NCBI GenBank assembly: GCA_002007465.1
Contig: LNAC01000137.1
Location: 337,113-401,112 of the forward strand
DNA from: Ailurus styani
Lineage: Eukaryota > Chordata > Mammalia > Carnivora > Ailuridae
Reading direction: 5' to 3'
Length of the DNA stretch: 64,000 nucleotides
Part shown: positions 45,195 to 56,739 of the stretch, one piece after another
Layout of the letters: every line of letters starts with the position of its first letter
How positions within the stretch are numbered: the first letter of the stretch is position 1
Notes under the pieces: generated by a model
What the model was told of the DNA's origin: nothing
Seen by the model: only the letters and a program-made list of their open reading frames with translations
Database searches by the model: none
Made by a program: the position numbers and the translations under genes

Positions 45195-45830
45195 GTGGTA
45201 GCCAGAATTCTATCACCAAAATTCTTGGCCTCTGATATATACAAATGTTACTCAGTCAAACACTAACCTAAGTGTTGCTGAGAATGGCTGTTGTAGGTCT
45301 AATTAAGGTCTCACATCAGTTGACATTAAGATAGGGAGATTTTCTAGGTGGCCTGACTTAGTCATATGAGCCCTTTAAATTTGAGCCTAGAGTTCAAAAA
45401 CAGGGAAGTCAGAGACTCGAAGCACAAGAAAGAGTTGATGATCACAGAGTTCTGGGATTGAGTCCCGCATTGGACTGCTTCTCCCTCTCCCTCTGCCTGT
45501 TGGTCCACCTGCTTGTGCTCCCTCTCTTTTTGTCAAATGAATAAATAAAATCTTAAAAAAAAAAAAAAAGAGTTGCTATGGCTGTGCTGACTTGAAGACA
45601 GAGGAGACCTCATGGCAAGGAATGTAGGCAGCTCTACTTGCTGGGAGTGAATCTCAGCAGAGAGCCAGCAAGGACGCAGAGGCCTATCTTATAACTTCAG
45701 GGAACAGAATCTGGAAAATAATCTGAATGAGTTTGGGAGTGGATTACTTGTTTTATGTAAAAAGAACAGCTATAAATACAGTGTACAGAAAGATATACAG
45801 TTTATCTCTGGTACTAAAATTTCACGGAGG
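45195..45830 (+). mobile_element. MLT1-like LTR split by a SINE
   Basis: The left part has gtggtagccagaattctat and gggagattttctaggtggcc. The right part has cttgaagacagaggagacct, catggcaaggaatgtaggca and ggaacagaatctggaaaata. The block order fits an MLT1-type LTR. A truncated SINE lies at 45438-45566. The piece ctatgacaa-type end is eroded. Confidence 0.55.
45438..45566 (+). repeat. CAN-SINE, 5'-truncated
   Basis: Only the part from atcacagagttctgggattg to the A tail is present. The tRNA-like head is missing, yet aaagagttg is duplicated at 45429-45437 and 45567-45575. The truncation therefore happened at insertion and is not a later deletion. Confidence 0.9.
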
Positions 45831-46004
45831 GGGTATGTATTAGGATTCTTCAAAGAAACAGAACAGAGAGAGAGTGTGTGTGTAAACTGACTGCTCCCAC
45901 TCTGAAATGGCTGACCCGTCCCATTCTGCAAGGGTAAAATGCTGTAGAAGATCAGTGGAAGCTTTGTAGCAAAGCACGAAGGTCAAGCACAGTTCCTAGA
46001 GCTG

Positions 46005-46200
46005 TGGGCCATCCAATATCGTAGCAACTAGCCATAGGTGGAAATTTAATGGAAACTCATTTAAATAAAATAAAATGAGTCCTAAATATGGCACTAGCCA
46101 CATGACAAGTGCTCAAGAGTTCCGTGTGGCTAGTAACCACCATATTAGATAATGTTGCATGGAGAACTGTCATTGCAGACTGTTCTACCGGACAATGCTG
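46005..46200. mobile_element. hAT-type non-autonomous relic
   Basis: The segment ccatccaatatcgtagcaac, tagccataggtgg, cactagccacatgacaagtg and gtgtggctagtaaccaccat, with an AT-rich centre, has the palindrome-like arrangement of a short hAT-type element (tagccac/gtggcta motifs on both arms). Confidence 0.65.
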
Positions 46201-46440
46201 GCCTTGAGTGGGATGAGTCTGGATTCCAATCCCACATCTGCCATTTGTTGTTTGAGTACAGCAAATGGCTGTACTTTTCTTTGTCTCTGTTTCCTCACCT
46301 GTATTTTGAGATAATGAACAGGGCAGGGTACCTATCTTAGAAAGTTTTGTGAGAAGTAGATGAATTAGTGCACGTGAAGAGGCTAGCACAGCGCTTGGGA
46401 TATAATTAAATATGTCATAAATGATAGCTGTTATTTCAGT
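46200..46440 (+). repeat. MIR
   Basis: The run gtctggattccaatcccaca, ctctgtttcctcacctgtat, tttgtgagaagtagatgaat and gcacagcgcttgggatataa is a nearly complete MIR. Confidence 0.87.
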
Positions 46441-47333
46441 TACCTTCTTTCTGTTGAGCTTTTTTGGGGGGCATCAATTAATATTTATAGTATTACTTGA
46501 CCTGAAACAAAAAAAGAAATAAAAGGCCCACGCAAATAACTTAATTTTGGCCATTCAGATTAAATCATCTTGAAATAATCTCAATCATTATTTGAGATTT
46601 GCTCTTGGTAACTCCATTATCATAGTTTTTAAAATATGATTTTCATTTTGGATTGTTTCTATGACAGAAACTCACCCTCATCAAGATTTTAATTAATGCC
46701 TCAAATACTGACCTACTGTAATTTCATCAGCATCATAATTTAGCTGTTATAATGTCAAGGAAACAAATTGCATTCATCAGCAGTGTTTGGTCACTCACAC
46801 AGAGGCAGTGTTAGCACTTGCAAGGCCGTTGGTAAAGCTTACAGGCAGGCAGATCACATCCCTTTCTCCAGAATTGACCATTTAGGTCATTTTACATAAT
46901 CTAATTCAGTCCCGCTGCCCTTGTCTTATTCTGTCTCCTCAGCCACTTTTCCAGTGGGAACACACCTTATTCCTTCTCAGTGTAAACCACAAGTAACTCA
47001 CTCTCTTGGTTGATATATATTGTTCCTAAAATGTCACAGCACTGAATACCCCAGTTTGGTTCCTGCATTTGGATATCCGGTGAAAATAAGAATTTCTGTG
47101 TGTGGCCCATGGTGATCAGGAGGATATGGTTGGCTTTTGATCAATGGAGTTCATGTATAGTCTGATTATTTAAAAATCTACCCAGGGATGTTTCCCAGGA
47201 CAAAGCATAGTGGTAACAGATCCAACAGTAAAGAAAGTTTCCTGAGTTTCAAATTCTACATGGTACAAAAATCGTTTTTATTTGTTTAAAAGAAATGCTG
47301 GACCCTGTTTGGTTATAAAACTTCTACAAACGA
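46441..47333. promoter_or_regulatory. Repeat-free interval, candidate regulatory DNA
   Basis: No repeat is recognised. The part 46510-46800 has cagattaaatcatcttgaaa, attttaattaatgcctcaaa and aatttagctgttataatgtc, all with TAAT or TTAATTA cores in otherwise complex sequence. A regulatory role is inferred only. Confidence 0.3.
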
Positions 47334-47530
47334 GGGGTGCCTGGGTGGCTCAGTCAGTTAAGCGACTGACTCTTGCTTTCTGCTCAGGTCATGATCTCAA
47401 GGTTGTGAGATCGAGTTCTGAGTCGGGCTCCACGCTGAGTGTGAAGCCTACTTAAGAATCTCCCTCCCTCTCCCTTTGCCCCTCCTCCCACTGTGTGCAC
47501 TCTCTCTCTCTAACATAAATAAATAAAATA
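47334..47530 (+). repeat. CAN-SINE, older type
   Basis: The head is ggggtgcctgggtggctcag and the body has gctcaggtcatgatctcaag. The tail is acataaataaataaaatatt. The tRNA-like head is unusually well kept for the older group. Confidence 0.96.
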
Positions 47531-47644
47531 TTTTTCCCATATGATGTCCTAGATGCTTGTGTAGTCTGATGGGTTGTAGCAATTTCCAAACTTTTCTTTC
47601 TTTCAAATGCCATCTTATGTGGTCTTTTTTAGAAAGAAAAGAAA

Positions 47645-47790
47645 CTAGAAAGGTGGAACCAAGAGACTTGCATTCAAGTCCTGAGCCACCTCAAAAGTGG
47701 GGTGTCCTTTGGCACATCATTTAACCCCTAAGTTCTGTATACTTTGATGTCATCATTTACAGGATGAAAAGGTTGAAATTGATCCACACT
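47645..47790 (+). repeat. MIR
   Basis: The run agacttgcattcaagtcctg, catcatttaacccctaagtt and tcatcatttacaggatgaaa marks a MIR. Confidence 0.78.
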
Positions 47791-49677
47791 TGTAACCGAG
47801 TATTAAGTTCTATAGTGCCACAATTCTCAATCTGGACACATACAGGGAATCCAACTTGGGTGGAGGACAGTATAAATACAAGTTGGATATTGGGAATAGT
47901 CTAGAAGAATCCAGAAAGTCACATACTAACCCCCCCCACACACACATCACAGTATCTGAATATAAGAATTTATTAGATAGAACATAGTAGAAAAACAACT
48001 TAAGGTAGAAAGAAAGGGAAATGATAGAAAATGTATTTTGAATCACCTATGTATCAGTAACATGCTCAGGGAATAAAAGTAAGTTCTGGGACATGGTAGC
48101 CTCACATTCAAGATGTGACTTACCCGTCGTTTTCTCTGTAGTATATGGAAAGCCAAGGAATGGTAATAAGAGCCTGTGTTAATTCTGTCTGAAAACACCA
48201 TCTGGTTCTATGCACTTATCTAGGCCACGGATGTCACAGCCTAGATGTGGTCACCATGATATTCAAAGGTCAAAGAGGGGTCTAATTACATGCCCCAGTA
48301 CTTAAAGGGCAAATTCACCAGAGCATGAACATAATCACTCAGGCCAAACAAGACCCATTTATAATTTTAATTATCAGTGAATCAGACAACTCTATCAAAT
48401 ACCAATTATTTGGCTGTTGCTGAAAATAACTGTCTTGTCTTGTTAGTCTCTAGAATAATCTCTTGAGAGATGTTGAAATGTTCCCCTTAATGTAAATATT
48501 TGCTAATATCCATCAAGCAGAATTAAACTCATTTAATGTTTAGCATTGGTGACTTATTTTATTTATTGTTAAGGAACATCCAAAATAGGAAGAATGTCGA
48601 GGAAAGGCTGGTAACATTGCACACCATCACCATCCAGAAAGGTGCATTGGGACCCAACACAGGTTCCACTCCCAAACCTCATATTTTGTTTTCATTTAAA
48701 GAAATAGTTCACCCAATAACTCAGAAAAACTTTCTTTGGGGTCTTATTAATAATGATCATTTAGCGACAAACACTTCTGTGTGTTTCTGTGCACCTGGGA
48801 CATGCAATAGGGAGCCTCCCCCTAAGGAGCTCACAGTCCGCATACATCCATGTCCAGAGAAATTAATACATGCTAGAAAAACATTTAGCTTCGGACTATG
48901 AACGATTTATTTTTCTTTAATTTCGAAATCACATTTTGCATAAAGGATCCAAGCAACCTTCCACAGTGGTTACCCCATCAATGCTGTTAAATGATCCATA
49001 GGAAATGACCAAGTCCATAAGTGTTGAATATCAGTAACTTCATATGGTTCAAACTAATAGTAGCATCTGGGAGAAAAAAAAGTGACAATACCCAGATTGT
49101 CCTAGTTTTTAAAAATTGACTATCTCGAGAATGACTACCTTTGAAAAAATAGATCCTCATTGTGTCCAGGGCTGTCACTTTGAGATCTGCCCTCTTGCCA
49201 GAGCCCCTCAAAGACCGGTATGAAGCCCACCTTCTTTTTGCACTCAGCTGTCATCATTTCTTCCTTTTGCTTTTCACCTACAGCAATTAAGACACGAGTG
49301 GTCTGTTATCTGCACGGCTTTGATATTTCCATTTCATTTGCAACTTCAGCGCTCCTCAGTCATTTTTGACACTCTTATAATTTTTATCTGCAATTACGCT
49401 TTCATTATCTTCCTTCCCGATATTTTACATGTCCAATAAGCCTCTCAATTTCCTTAATTAACAAGTAACCTTCCTTCTTTGTGCCGAAGGCTATTTTTAT
49501 TCCTACAATATTTATTACTAATTGGCACATGCACACTTTTATACTTATAATAATTTTTCTGGCCTGCCCTTTATTTACCCTCTGTTTCGCTCTTCTAGAA
49601 ACATCTCATCCTCCTCGGCAATATTCAGTAGTTCTTGGGAGTTGCGATCTACTGTCACTATTCCTTGGACAGAGCTT
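47791..49677. promoter_or_regulatory. Long repeat-poor interval, candidate regulatory DNA
   Basis: Nearly 1.9 kb with no confident repeat, apart from a possible L2 scrap near 48780-48845 (aaggagctcacagtccgcat). A plus-strand 121-codon frame at 48536-48901 is the longest outside repeats but has no recognisable domain. The 48360-48560 and 49230-49545 parts hold TAAT-type cores (atttccttaattaacaagta, attactaattggcacatg). The regulatory call is tentative. Confidence 0.3.
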
Positions 49678-49691
49678 AAGGTCTTACTCTT

Positions 49692-49883
49692 TTTTTTTTT
49701 TAAGATTTTATTTATTTATTTGACAGATAGAGATCACAAGTAGGCAGAGAGGCAGGCAGAGAGAGAGGAGGAAGCGGCTCCCTGCTGAGCAGAGAGCCCA
49801 ATGTGGGCCTCAATCCCAGGACCCTGAGATCATGACCTGAGCCGAAGACAGAGGCTTTAACTCGCTGAGCCACCCAGGCACCC
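49692..49883 (-). repeat. CAN-SINE, mustelid-type tail
   Basis: The T tract, caagtaggcagagaggcagg and head complement cgctgagccacccaggcacc are clear. Exact target duplication aaggtcttactctt occurs at 49678-49691 and 49884-49897. It is a young copy. Confidence 0.97.
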
Positions 49884-49897
49884 AAGGTCTTACTCTT

Positions 49898-51504
49898 TAT
49901 TTACAAATAATACTTCATGCTTCTGGAATGGTTGTCCCCAGCCTCTCTACCCCCCTTTTTCCCAAGGATATTTCCCCCATCAAGTTCTGTAACCTTACGT
50001 TCTTTCTATGTGCTGCTACTCGGTTTTGCTATTCTTTCATTTACCATTTAAATATTTTGCACTTCTCATTTTGGCCTTGGAGTAAGGAATTTGCAGCTTT
50101 GGGCAGATGACAGCTTTGATACCACTTCCCTGTACATTTGGAGCACATCTCAGAAATGTCATCTCAGTTACAAGTTCATGTTGTCAATCACTTCTTCAAA
50201 TGAGATGAGGAGAAATTGGATCTGTGCTTGGCGATTTCTAGATCAGAAATTCCTAAGAAATAGCATGTTGAATTGAGTCATGAGAACATATTTTTTTTTA
50301 GGAAAAGTAAAACTACTTTTAAAATATATATGCTCGATTACACCAGAGATACATATTGACTGCAGATAGACAATACAGTTAAGAAAACAAAAAGTTAAAC
50401 AACCTACCTATATTACCCTCATTCAGAGATAACTACAACCCCTAAATATTTTTAATCACTTTTTTTTAACTGAGTCCCTCTCTCTGCATTCCTACTTTAC
50501 AATTATATTTTTCTCCCCTGGAGTAAGGTTTATGATTTACTTAAGATGTTTATCGTGTATTTTTGCTTTTTCTTTCATCTCAGAAGTGTAATTTTTAAGG
50601 TGTCTATTCCCCCAAGAATAACTTTCTCGCAAATTCTCTGAATATATCCACCTTCCATTGAGCTAAGTGAGTGTCTGTCCTTGGCTTTTTCTCCTCCAGT
50701 CTGCACTACACAAAAAACTAACATACTGAGAGACTCGGCCTTCCTTCGAGTCTACATGAAAGTTTTGATCTCACACATCGCACTGACAGACCATTCAATC
50801 AGAGATTAAAAACCGTCTCCTGCTCTTGGGACAGAAATGAAGGATAACTTGTGATTGTGATGAGGTATCTGCTCTGCAAGTCAAGTGTTTGCCCCCAAAG
50901 CTGTGTGATTGGAAAATCTAGCAGGCACGAGTCCAGTAAAAGAACACTTGAACTAAAAGTGTATTATCCTAAAGTGCCCATTTTTATTTAATTCGGGGGA
51001 AAGCAGAATGAATCATAATAGGTCAATAATAATGACTTACGGCTTCCTTCATATGGCACATTTACAATAAATGGTAATTTACCATTAAAGAGTGGCATAT
51101 TCCTTTTCGTGTGTGCAAGAAAAATGAGCATTAAGTCATACTGAGAAAGAATAGGTTTTCCTTTCCTGCATTTGGGATTTGTATTCAGTTATTCAGGCTT
51201 AGAATATCATATGCGAGCCACTTTCTCCCAGCTTCCCCTCTTCCCATTTAGAAAATACAGGAAGGATTAAAATGTAACCGTCTATGACATCATCCCAACT
51301 GTATGCTGATGGACTGCAGATCCATTGAGTGGAGCCATTTGGAAAATATTTCATGTTTCAATCATTAGACTTGCTAAATGAGTTCAGATTTGGAATTACA
51401 TGGGTTGAGAAAGAGAAGGATAATATCTGTAGGTGACCGTATATAAATAAATGTAATGTGTGCATATCATCCAGGCTGCTATCACCTTGATGTGTGGTGT
51501 TTTG
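49898..51504. promoter_or_regulatory. Repeat-poor interval, candidate regulatory DNA
   Basis: The part 50300-50600 may be a very old LINE scrap (cagagataactacaacccct). From 50900 to 51480 I see no repeat. It contains the palindromic tggtaatttaccatt at 51072 and aataataatgacttacggc near 51027. Base composition is even. No exon is recognised. Confidence 0.3.
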
Positions 51505-51685
51505 TTTTTTTTTAAGGTTTATTTACTTGAGAGAAAGGGGGGAGGGGCAGAGGGAGAGGAGAAAGAGCACCTCCAGCAGACTTTCCACTGAGTGTGGAGC
51601 CCAACCCCCGGACCCTGAGATCCTGACCTGAGCTGAAATCAAGAGTCAATTGGCTGCTTAACTGTTTGACTCACCCAGGCGCCCC
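51505..51685 (-). repeat. CAN-SINE, older type
   Basis: Copy from aaggtttatttacttgagag to the head complement gactcacccaggcgccccct. The older tail has gagggagaggagaaagagca. Confidence 0.93.
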
Positions 51686-53059
51686 CTCTGAACTTGATGT
51701 TTTAGTATATTTTGTGCTTTCTTCCTTCCTCCCTCTCTCCCACTTCCTTCCCTCCCACCTTTCTCTCTTTCATTCTATTAAAAAAAAACAACAAACCTGT
51801 GATGTTTTACTTGAGGCATAGATTGATTCTGTTTATTAACAAACTTATATATGGCACTATATTATTTTCATCAATACGTAAAGGTCTCAGAATTGGACTA
51901 TAATTTGGAAATGTGGAAACAGAAGGTGATTGACTGATTTGTTTGGAATCTAACTCCACCTTTTTTTCTCCAGGAAAAGAAGTATCAGTGTAAAGTAGAC
52001 TACAAAAATACAATTCTACAAGTTCTATCTTTCTATCCACCTTTTAAATATTTGGCTAAAACTCTCCTCCTTCTCAGAGAGATGCCAGATTAAATTATAG
52101 GGAACAACCTAACACTTTAAAACCTGCATATTCTATTTCTGTGGTGTATTAACTGGCTCACAATAACTTGATTAGGGAAAAGTCTTGAGTAATTGGATGA
52201 AGTCAGGCTCAAAAGATTTGCCCAATAATCAATGAAATCTAGTGCCCCTAGTTCTGCTGGTTCCACGCTGCTTTTCTATCTATCCAAATGGCCTTTTCAA
52301 AGCTGAAGCTTCAGAGAACAAATATCAAACCCTCAAAACTGAGCTAATTTTATAAGCTTTTTGAAAGTAGATTGGATTTAACAGGGCTGTGCTTTTGGAA
52401 ATGAATGGTTGATATAAATCAGAGGTAGTGGAAAGGTAACGTTTATCTGATTTGATTTAGCAGCAATCTGGTCCAGATGGCAACGCAGAATTTAAAGATA
52501 TTGAAATATACGGTTGCAGCTGGAGACTGTATAAACCTAAATATAAATAATTCAGATATGCTTATGCATTTAACAATGTCAGTTTTAAATATAGATAAAA
52601 GCCAGGACTTTAGACTAGCATTTGAAAATGGGAAGATGACTAAATGCAGGTGCTCTTACGTATGTGGCCATATTTCAATGCCTTGTTTAGCTCCAATCAG
52701 AGAATGGAGGTAGAAATCATCAGATGTGCCTGTCTGGACCAAAAGAAGGGAGCACAAATTAGGGTAAGGTTAAATCTGGTATATGAGAAGCAAGAGGTCT
52801 GATGAGAAACAAAAGCAAGTAGGATGAACACCTGATTGAATATGACTCAGTAATATACAACCCTTCTAGCCATGCCAGGATCACAGACGTAGCTTTTAAA
52901 ATGGAAGAAGAGAAAGATGGCACTATGTCAGCTTGAGCCAACAGAGGTTTGATACCCTCCTGAAAGCAGGCCGGAAAAAAAATCCCACAGTGCCAGAAGC
53001 TCGAGAAGGGTTTCCGGTGTGTGTCACACTGCTCATCTACCCACCACAAAGAACCTTGA
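51686..53059. other. Repeat-poor interval, no gene recognised
   Basis: A ttcc-rich patch lies at 51720-51775. Beyond it no repeat is recognised up to the MIR at 53060. A minus-strand 96-codon frame at 52759-53049 has no domain. The 52140-52460 part contains agtaattggatgaagtc and gagctaattttataagc, again with homeodomain-type cores. Confidence 0.35.
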
Positions 53060-53185
53060 ATTTAAAAACCTGAGTTCAAATCTTGCCTGTCAGTCAAAAG
53101 TTCTGTGGCTGCAGGCCAAGTGCATAAAGAAGATAACAATCCCCATCTCCTAGAGAGCTTGTGCAGTCTTATTGATTAAAAAAGA
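53060..53185 (+). repeat. MIR
   Basis: The run aacctgagttcaaatcttgc, aagttctgtggctgcaggcc and aacaatccccatctcctaga fits a MIR lacking its 3' end. Confidence 0.65.
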
Positions 53186-53553
53186 ATGAAAACCTGATGC
53201 CACAATACATGGTCATTTCTCTTGCTTTGCTCTTTCCTTTTCTCTTCTCTCTTCATTTTCCGTCTTTCTTTTCTTCAATATATTACCCCACTGGACCTGA
53301 GGGCTAGGAATGGACTAAGACTTTGTCTGAATTTGGGCTCTCATGAGATTCGGAGATGGTGATTGTTGCCAATTTCACCAACACCTGATATTCTCTGTTC
53401 CCAAATTAGTCCCACACACCTACACTTCCTCAAGGACCACTCTTTACATGTTACTCAGGATGCAGGCTCTTCATTCTTTTCCCTTAATCAAGGGCCTACT
53501 GAAGGCCACGTTGAGGGCCCTCAACGTGATGGATTGATACTTGATAAGATCTT

Positions 53554-53746
53554 TTTTTTAAAGATTTTATTTATTTATTTGACAGAGAGAGAGATCACTA
53601 GTAGGCAGAGAGGCAGGCAGAGGGGTGGGGAGGAAGCAGGCTCCCCACTGAGAAGAAAGCCCAATGCGGACCTCGATCCCAGGACCCCGAGATCATGACC
53701 TGAGCCGAAGGCAGAGGCTTTAACCCACTGAGCCACCCAGGCGCCC
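53554..53746 (-). repeat. CAN-SINE, mustelid-type tail
   Basis: Near-intact copy with tagtaggcagagaggcaggc and head complement ccactgagccacccaggcgc. The 17-base target duplication atacttgataagatctt at 53537-53553 and 53747-53763 is exact. Confidence 0.97.
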
Positions 53747-53929
53747 ATACTTGATAAGATCTTAAACTAAACTTGGGGATAGGAAGAAAGCAATGACTAT
53801 AGAAGACACTGTAAAGGAAAAATTGACAAGATTATTATATGGTGTCTGTGGAGGGGGAAAGGTGATTAAGAAGAGACCTCAAAGATGACTCTAGGCCTCA
53901 CACTTTGGTCTGATCAAAACCACACCTAG

Positions 53930-54010
53930 AATCAGAGACTTTGCTAATATGAAGAATCTTCTTGGGATGTTAAGTGACTTGTCCAAGGTCATAAGGCTAA
54001 GTATAGTTTG
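53930..54010 (-). repeat. MIR scrap, reverse
   Basis: The run gttaagtgacttgtccaagg followed by tcataaggctaagtatag is the most conserved part of a reversed MIR. Confidence 0.65.
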
Positions 54011-54150
54011 GCTTAGAGAAAAGGTTTCCTGGCTTGTAAAACAGAGCCTGCTCATCCCATCTCTACAGAAAAACTGGGTAGAGAAACTCACTAAAGTCAT
54101 TGAGAAAGCAAGATTGACCTAGAAGATTTTCATAATTGAAAACAATTCTA

Positions 54151-54339
54151 GGGGTGCCTGGGTGGTTCAGCCATTAAATGTCTGCCTTTGGCTCAGATCA
54201 TGATCCCAGGGTCCTGGGATCGAGACCCACATAGGGCTTCCTACTCGGCAGGGAGTCTGCTTCTCCCTCTCCCTCTGCCTTTCCCCACTGCTTGCACTCT
54301 CTCTCTCAAATAAATAAATAAAATCTTAAAAAAAAAAAA
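54151..54339 (+). repeat. CAN-SINE, older type
   Basis: The head is ggggtgcctgggtggttcag, then tcatgatcccagggtcctgg and a tctctcaaataaataaataa tail ending in A12. The pyrimidine block is of the older form. Confidence 0.96.
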
Positions 54340-55059
54340 GCTTTAAAGAAAACAAATCTGTGGGAGGATGCTAGAACTTCGGCATTCTTTCTAAAATAGA
54401 GCCAGGTCATCAGTTTTCCTGAAGTCAATTTTAGGAGGAGGAGTAGGGAAAAAAACCTTTTATGAGGCAGGCATGGTGGCAAGGATTGGACAAGAGGCAT
54501 GCTCATCCTGACACACCTCACATTATCTCAGCTGCTTGAAATTACTTTATGACATAATTTTTTTTCCCTAAGTGATAGGTGGTTTGATTTCATTGAAATA
54601 TTCTTGTCATGTCAGCCTCCTTCTCACCTGCCGACCACAAATGGCTCACAACCCTAGTCTGTCCTGTAAGCAGAGCCCAATCTTACCAGCCAACAGAAGG
54701 ACACTGGGCTCCTTTTGGTATCACACACAGGAGGTAGAGCCAACGAGTCCTATCTTTACACCAGATGCATCTCACAATACATTCCAAAGGCTCCCAGCTT
54801 CCGGTGTATATTTCTCTTAAGGCCCACTGAGCTGCACAGTGTGGCAACAGTCAAGACTGATCCTTTTCTATCTTTATATTCCTAGTCCCGAACTTACAGA
54901 ATCTGGAACAAGGGAGTCACATTCTAAATATCAGTTGAACAATATTATGTTAAATACTTACATCTGCATAACAACTAATGCATTCAATCATTTAAATATG
55001 CATTCCATACTGTTCTAGAGTTGGGATTACTATAGGGATTATGATATAACTTCACCCTT
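54340..55059. other. Unassigned non-coding interval
   Basis: No repeat or exon is recognised. A plus-strand frame at 54572-54820 appears random. Confidence 0.4.
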
Positions 55060-55330
55060 GAGCTAATATAATCTTGTCATTTCGATAGTCAGCTAAAAAG
55101 ACAATTCCAATAGAGCATAAAAAGTATTATGCTAATGAAACTGGAGGGGCTTTATGTGGAAAAGCCAAGAAAGGGCCCTGAGCTCAATCTTAGGAACAGA
55201 GAAGTCTTCTCTGAGGATGGAACAACTAAGATTCTAAAGACTGAAGGAAAAGAGGGAAGAAAAGAAAGATAGAAGAAAGGATGAAAGAACCGGATAGTGT
55301 GTAGGGGTTAACAGGTGATGACATGGTAGA
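55060..55330 (-). repeat. L2 fragment, reverse
   Basis: The stretch gaagtcttctctgaggatgg with gattctaaagactgaaggaa, and ggtggggagctggaaagcac further on, resembles the complement of the L2 region before its 3' end. Similarity is diffuse. Confidence 0.45.
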
Positions 55331-55404
55331 AAGGTGTTTCCGATAAAGGTGGGGAGCTGGAAAGCACATTCAAGTACTGCATGGTCTCCCCCCACTAGGA
55401 CTTT

Positions 55405-55590
55405 CATTCCTATTATTTTATTTGATCCCCATAGTCACTCTCTGGGATAGACAGTGTGTTAGGGGTAGGGCTGCGTTCATTGTTACGTCTACTTTACAGA
55501 TGAGTAGGGAGACACAGATTTGAGTTTAAATGCCTAGCTCTGATCACACTTGCCAGGGTCTTCTGGCTCCAATTTCAGTGCTCACTCTTT
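55405..55590 (-). repeat. MIR, reverse
   Basis: The run gatccccatagtcactctct, tacgtctactttacagatga and gtagggagacacagatttga marks a reversed MIR. Confidence 0.78.
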
Positions 55591-56169
55591 CATATTACAA
55601 TGAAAATCATTTTGGCCTTGCTTGATTCCTGAGGTTCATGCCTAAGTGATCAAAACCACAGCTTTAGGCTGGCCCCTGGGTCAGAAGAGCATGCTGTTCC
55701 CATGCTCAGGATAGCGTTGACCTTGCTCAGCCCAGTGGCCTCTGGCCTCCGCCTAAGTGCACAGATGCCCAGAGGCTTTAACTTCAAAGACATGCCAACC
55801 TTAGAGGCTCCAGTTCTCTGTGGCTTCTCCTGGAATCCACAGTCCCTGTGCCAGGAACTCCAACTGCCATCATAGGAACAACTTGCTCCTGAGCCTGTCC
55901 TAATGCACCTTTGGAAAAGCCCCTTGGGAAATCATGACTGATGGATCTGGTATTCTATGTTGAGGTGACCTCTAAGCCCACCACCAGAGTGCACCAAAGT
56001 CATAGATCTTTGGGGTAGGAATGATCACCAGGGTAAATTTTCGTTCTTCTCCTCCCACCTTCTTCATCCAACAGCCCCACCTCCAGATGCACCTGTTTCT
56101 TAAATTCTTATAGAATCTATAACCTGCCATTCATAACTGTGCACGTTCAAAGCATGCCAGACTCAAGGA
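55591..56169. other. Repeat-free interval, no gene recognised
   Basis: Unique and moderately G+C-rich. No frame or splice arrangement that I can support as an exon. Confidence 0.4.
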
Positions 56170-56400
56170 CAACATTTATGGAGCAGGCTCTGTTTTCATT
56201 TCTGTACATGGATTAGTTTGTTTAATTTTTACAACAATCTTGTAAAGTAGATATTATTACTATCCTCATTTTATAGATGAACAAACTAAGTCAGAGAAGG
56301 CTTATATAGCCTCCCTAAGACTGAACAAGTTAATATGTAGAACAGTGAGGCTGTGAACCGAAGCAGTCTGACTCGGAGGACACACTTAGCTGCTCTACTC
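56170..56400 (-). repeat. MIR, reverse, long
   Basis: The run tttatggagcaggctctgtt, atcctcattttatagatgaa, caaactaagtcagagaaggc and gaagcagtctgactcggag covers almost the entire reversed MIR. Confidence 0.87.
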
Positions 56401-56518
56401 TAAGTCAGATCATAGACTGAGAGGCCAGAAGGAGTGGAGATGGGGCGGGCAGACCGACTTCCATGCCTCCCTGTGCATGCTCATGCTGGCCCCTCTGCCT
56501 ATGCCGCCTTCCTCTCTT

Positions 56519-56724
56519 TTTTTTTTTTTTTTTAAGATTTTATTTATCCATTTCACAGAGGGAGAGAGAGATCACAAGGAGGCAGAGAGGCAGGCAGAGA
56601 GAGAGAGGGGGAAGCAGGCTCCCCGCTGAGCAGGGAGCCCGATGCGGGCCTCGATCCCAGGACCCTGAGATCATGACCTGAGCCGAAAGCAGAGGCATCA
56701 ACCCACTGAGCCACCCAGGCGCCC
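56519..56724 (-). repeat. CAN-SINE, mustelid-type tail
   Basis: The T tract, caaggaggcagagaggcagg and head complement ccactgagccacccaggcgc are clear. Exact target duplication cgccttcctctcttt occurs at 56504-56518 and 56725-56739. It is one of the youngest-looking copies, with its CpGs still present. Confidence 0.97.
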
Positions 56725-56739
56725 CGCCTTCCTCTCTTT

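Noticed and set aside
47334..47420. tRNA-like segment at SINE heads
   Set aside because: The head descends from tRNA-Lys, but the cloverleaf is not kept and it continues into the SINE body. It is not a tRNA gene.
48536..48901. 121-codon plus-strand frame, the longest outside recognised repeats
   Set aside because: No domain, signal or splice context that I can see, and composition is like flanking non-coding DNA. A frame of this length is expected by chance in 64 kb.
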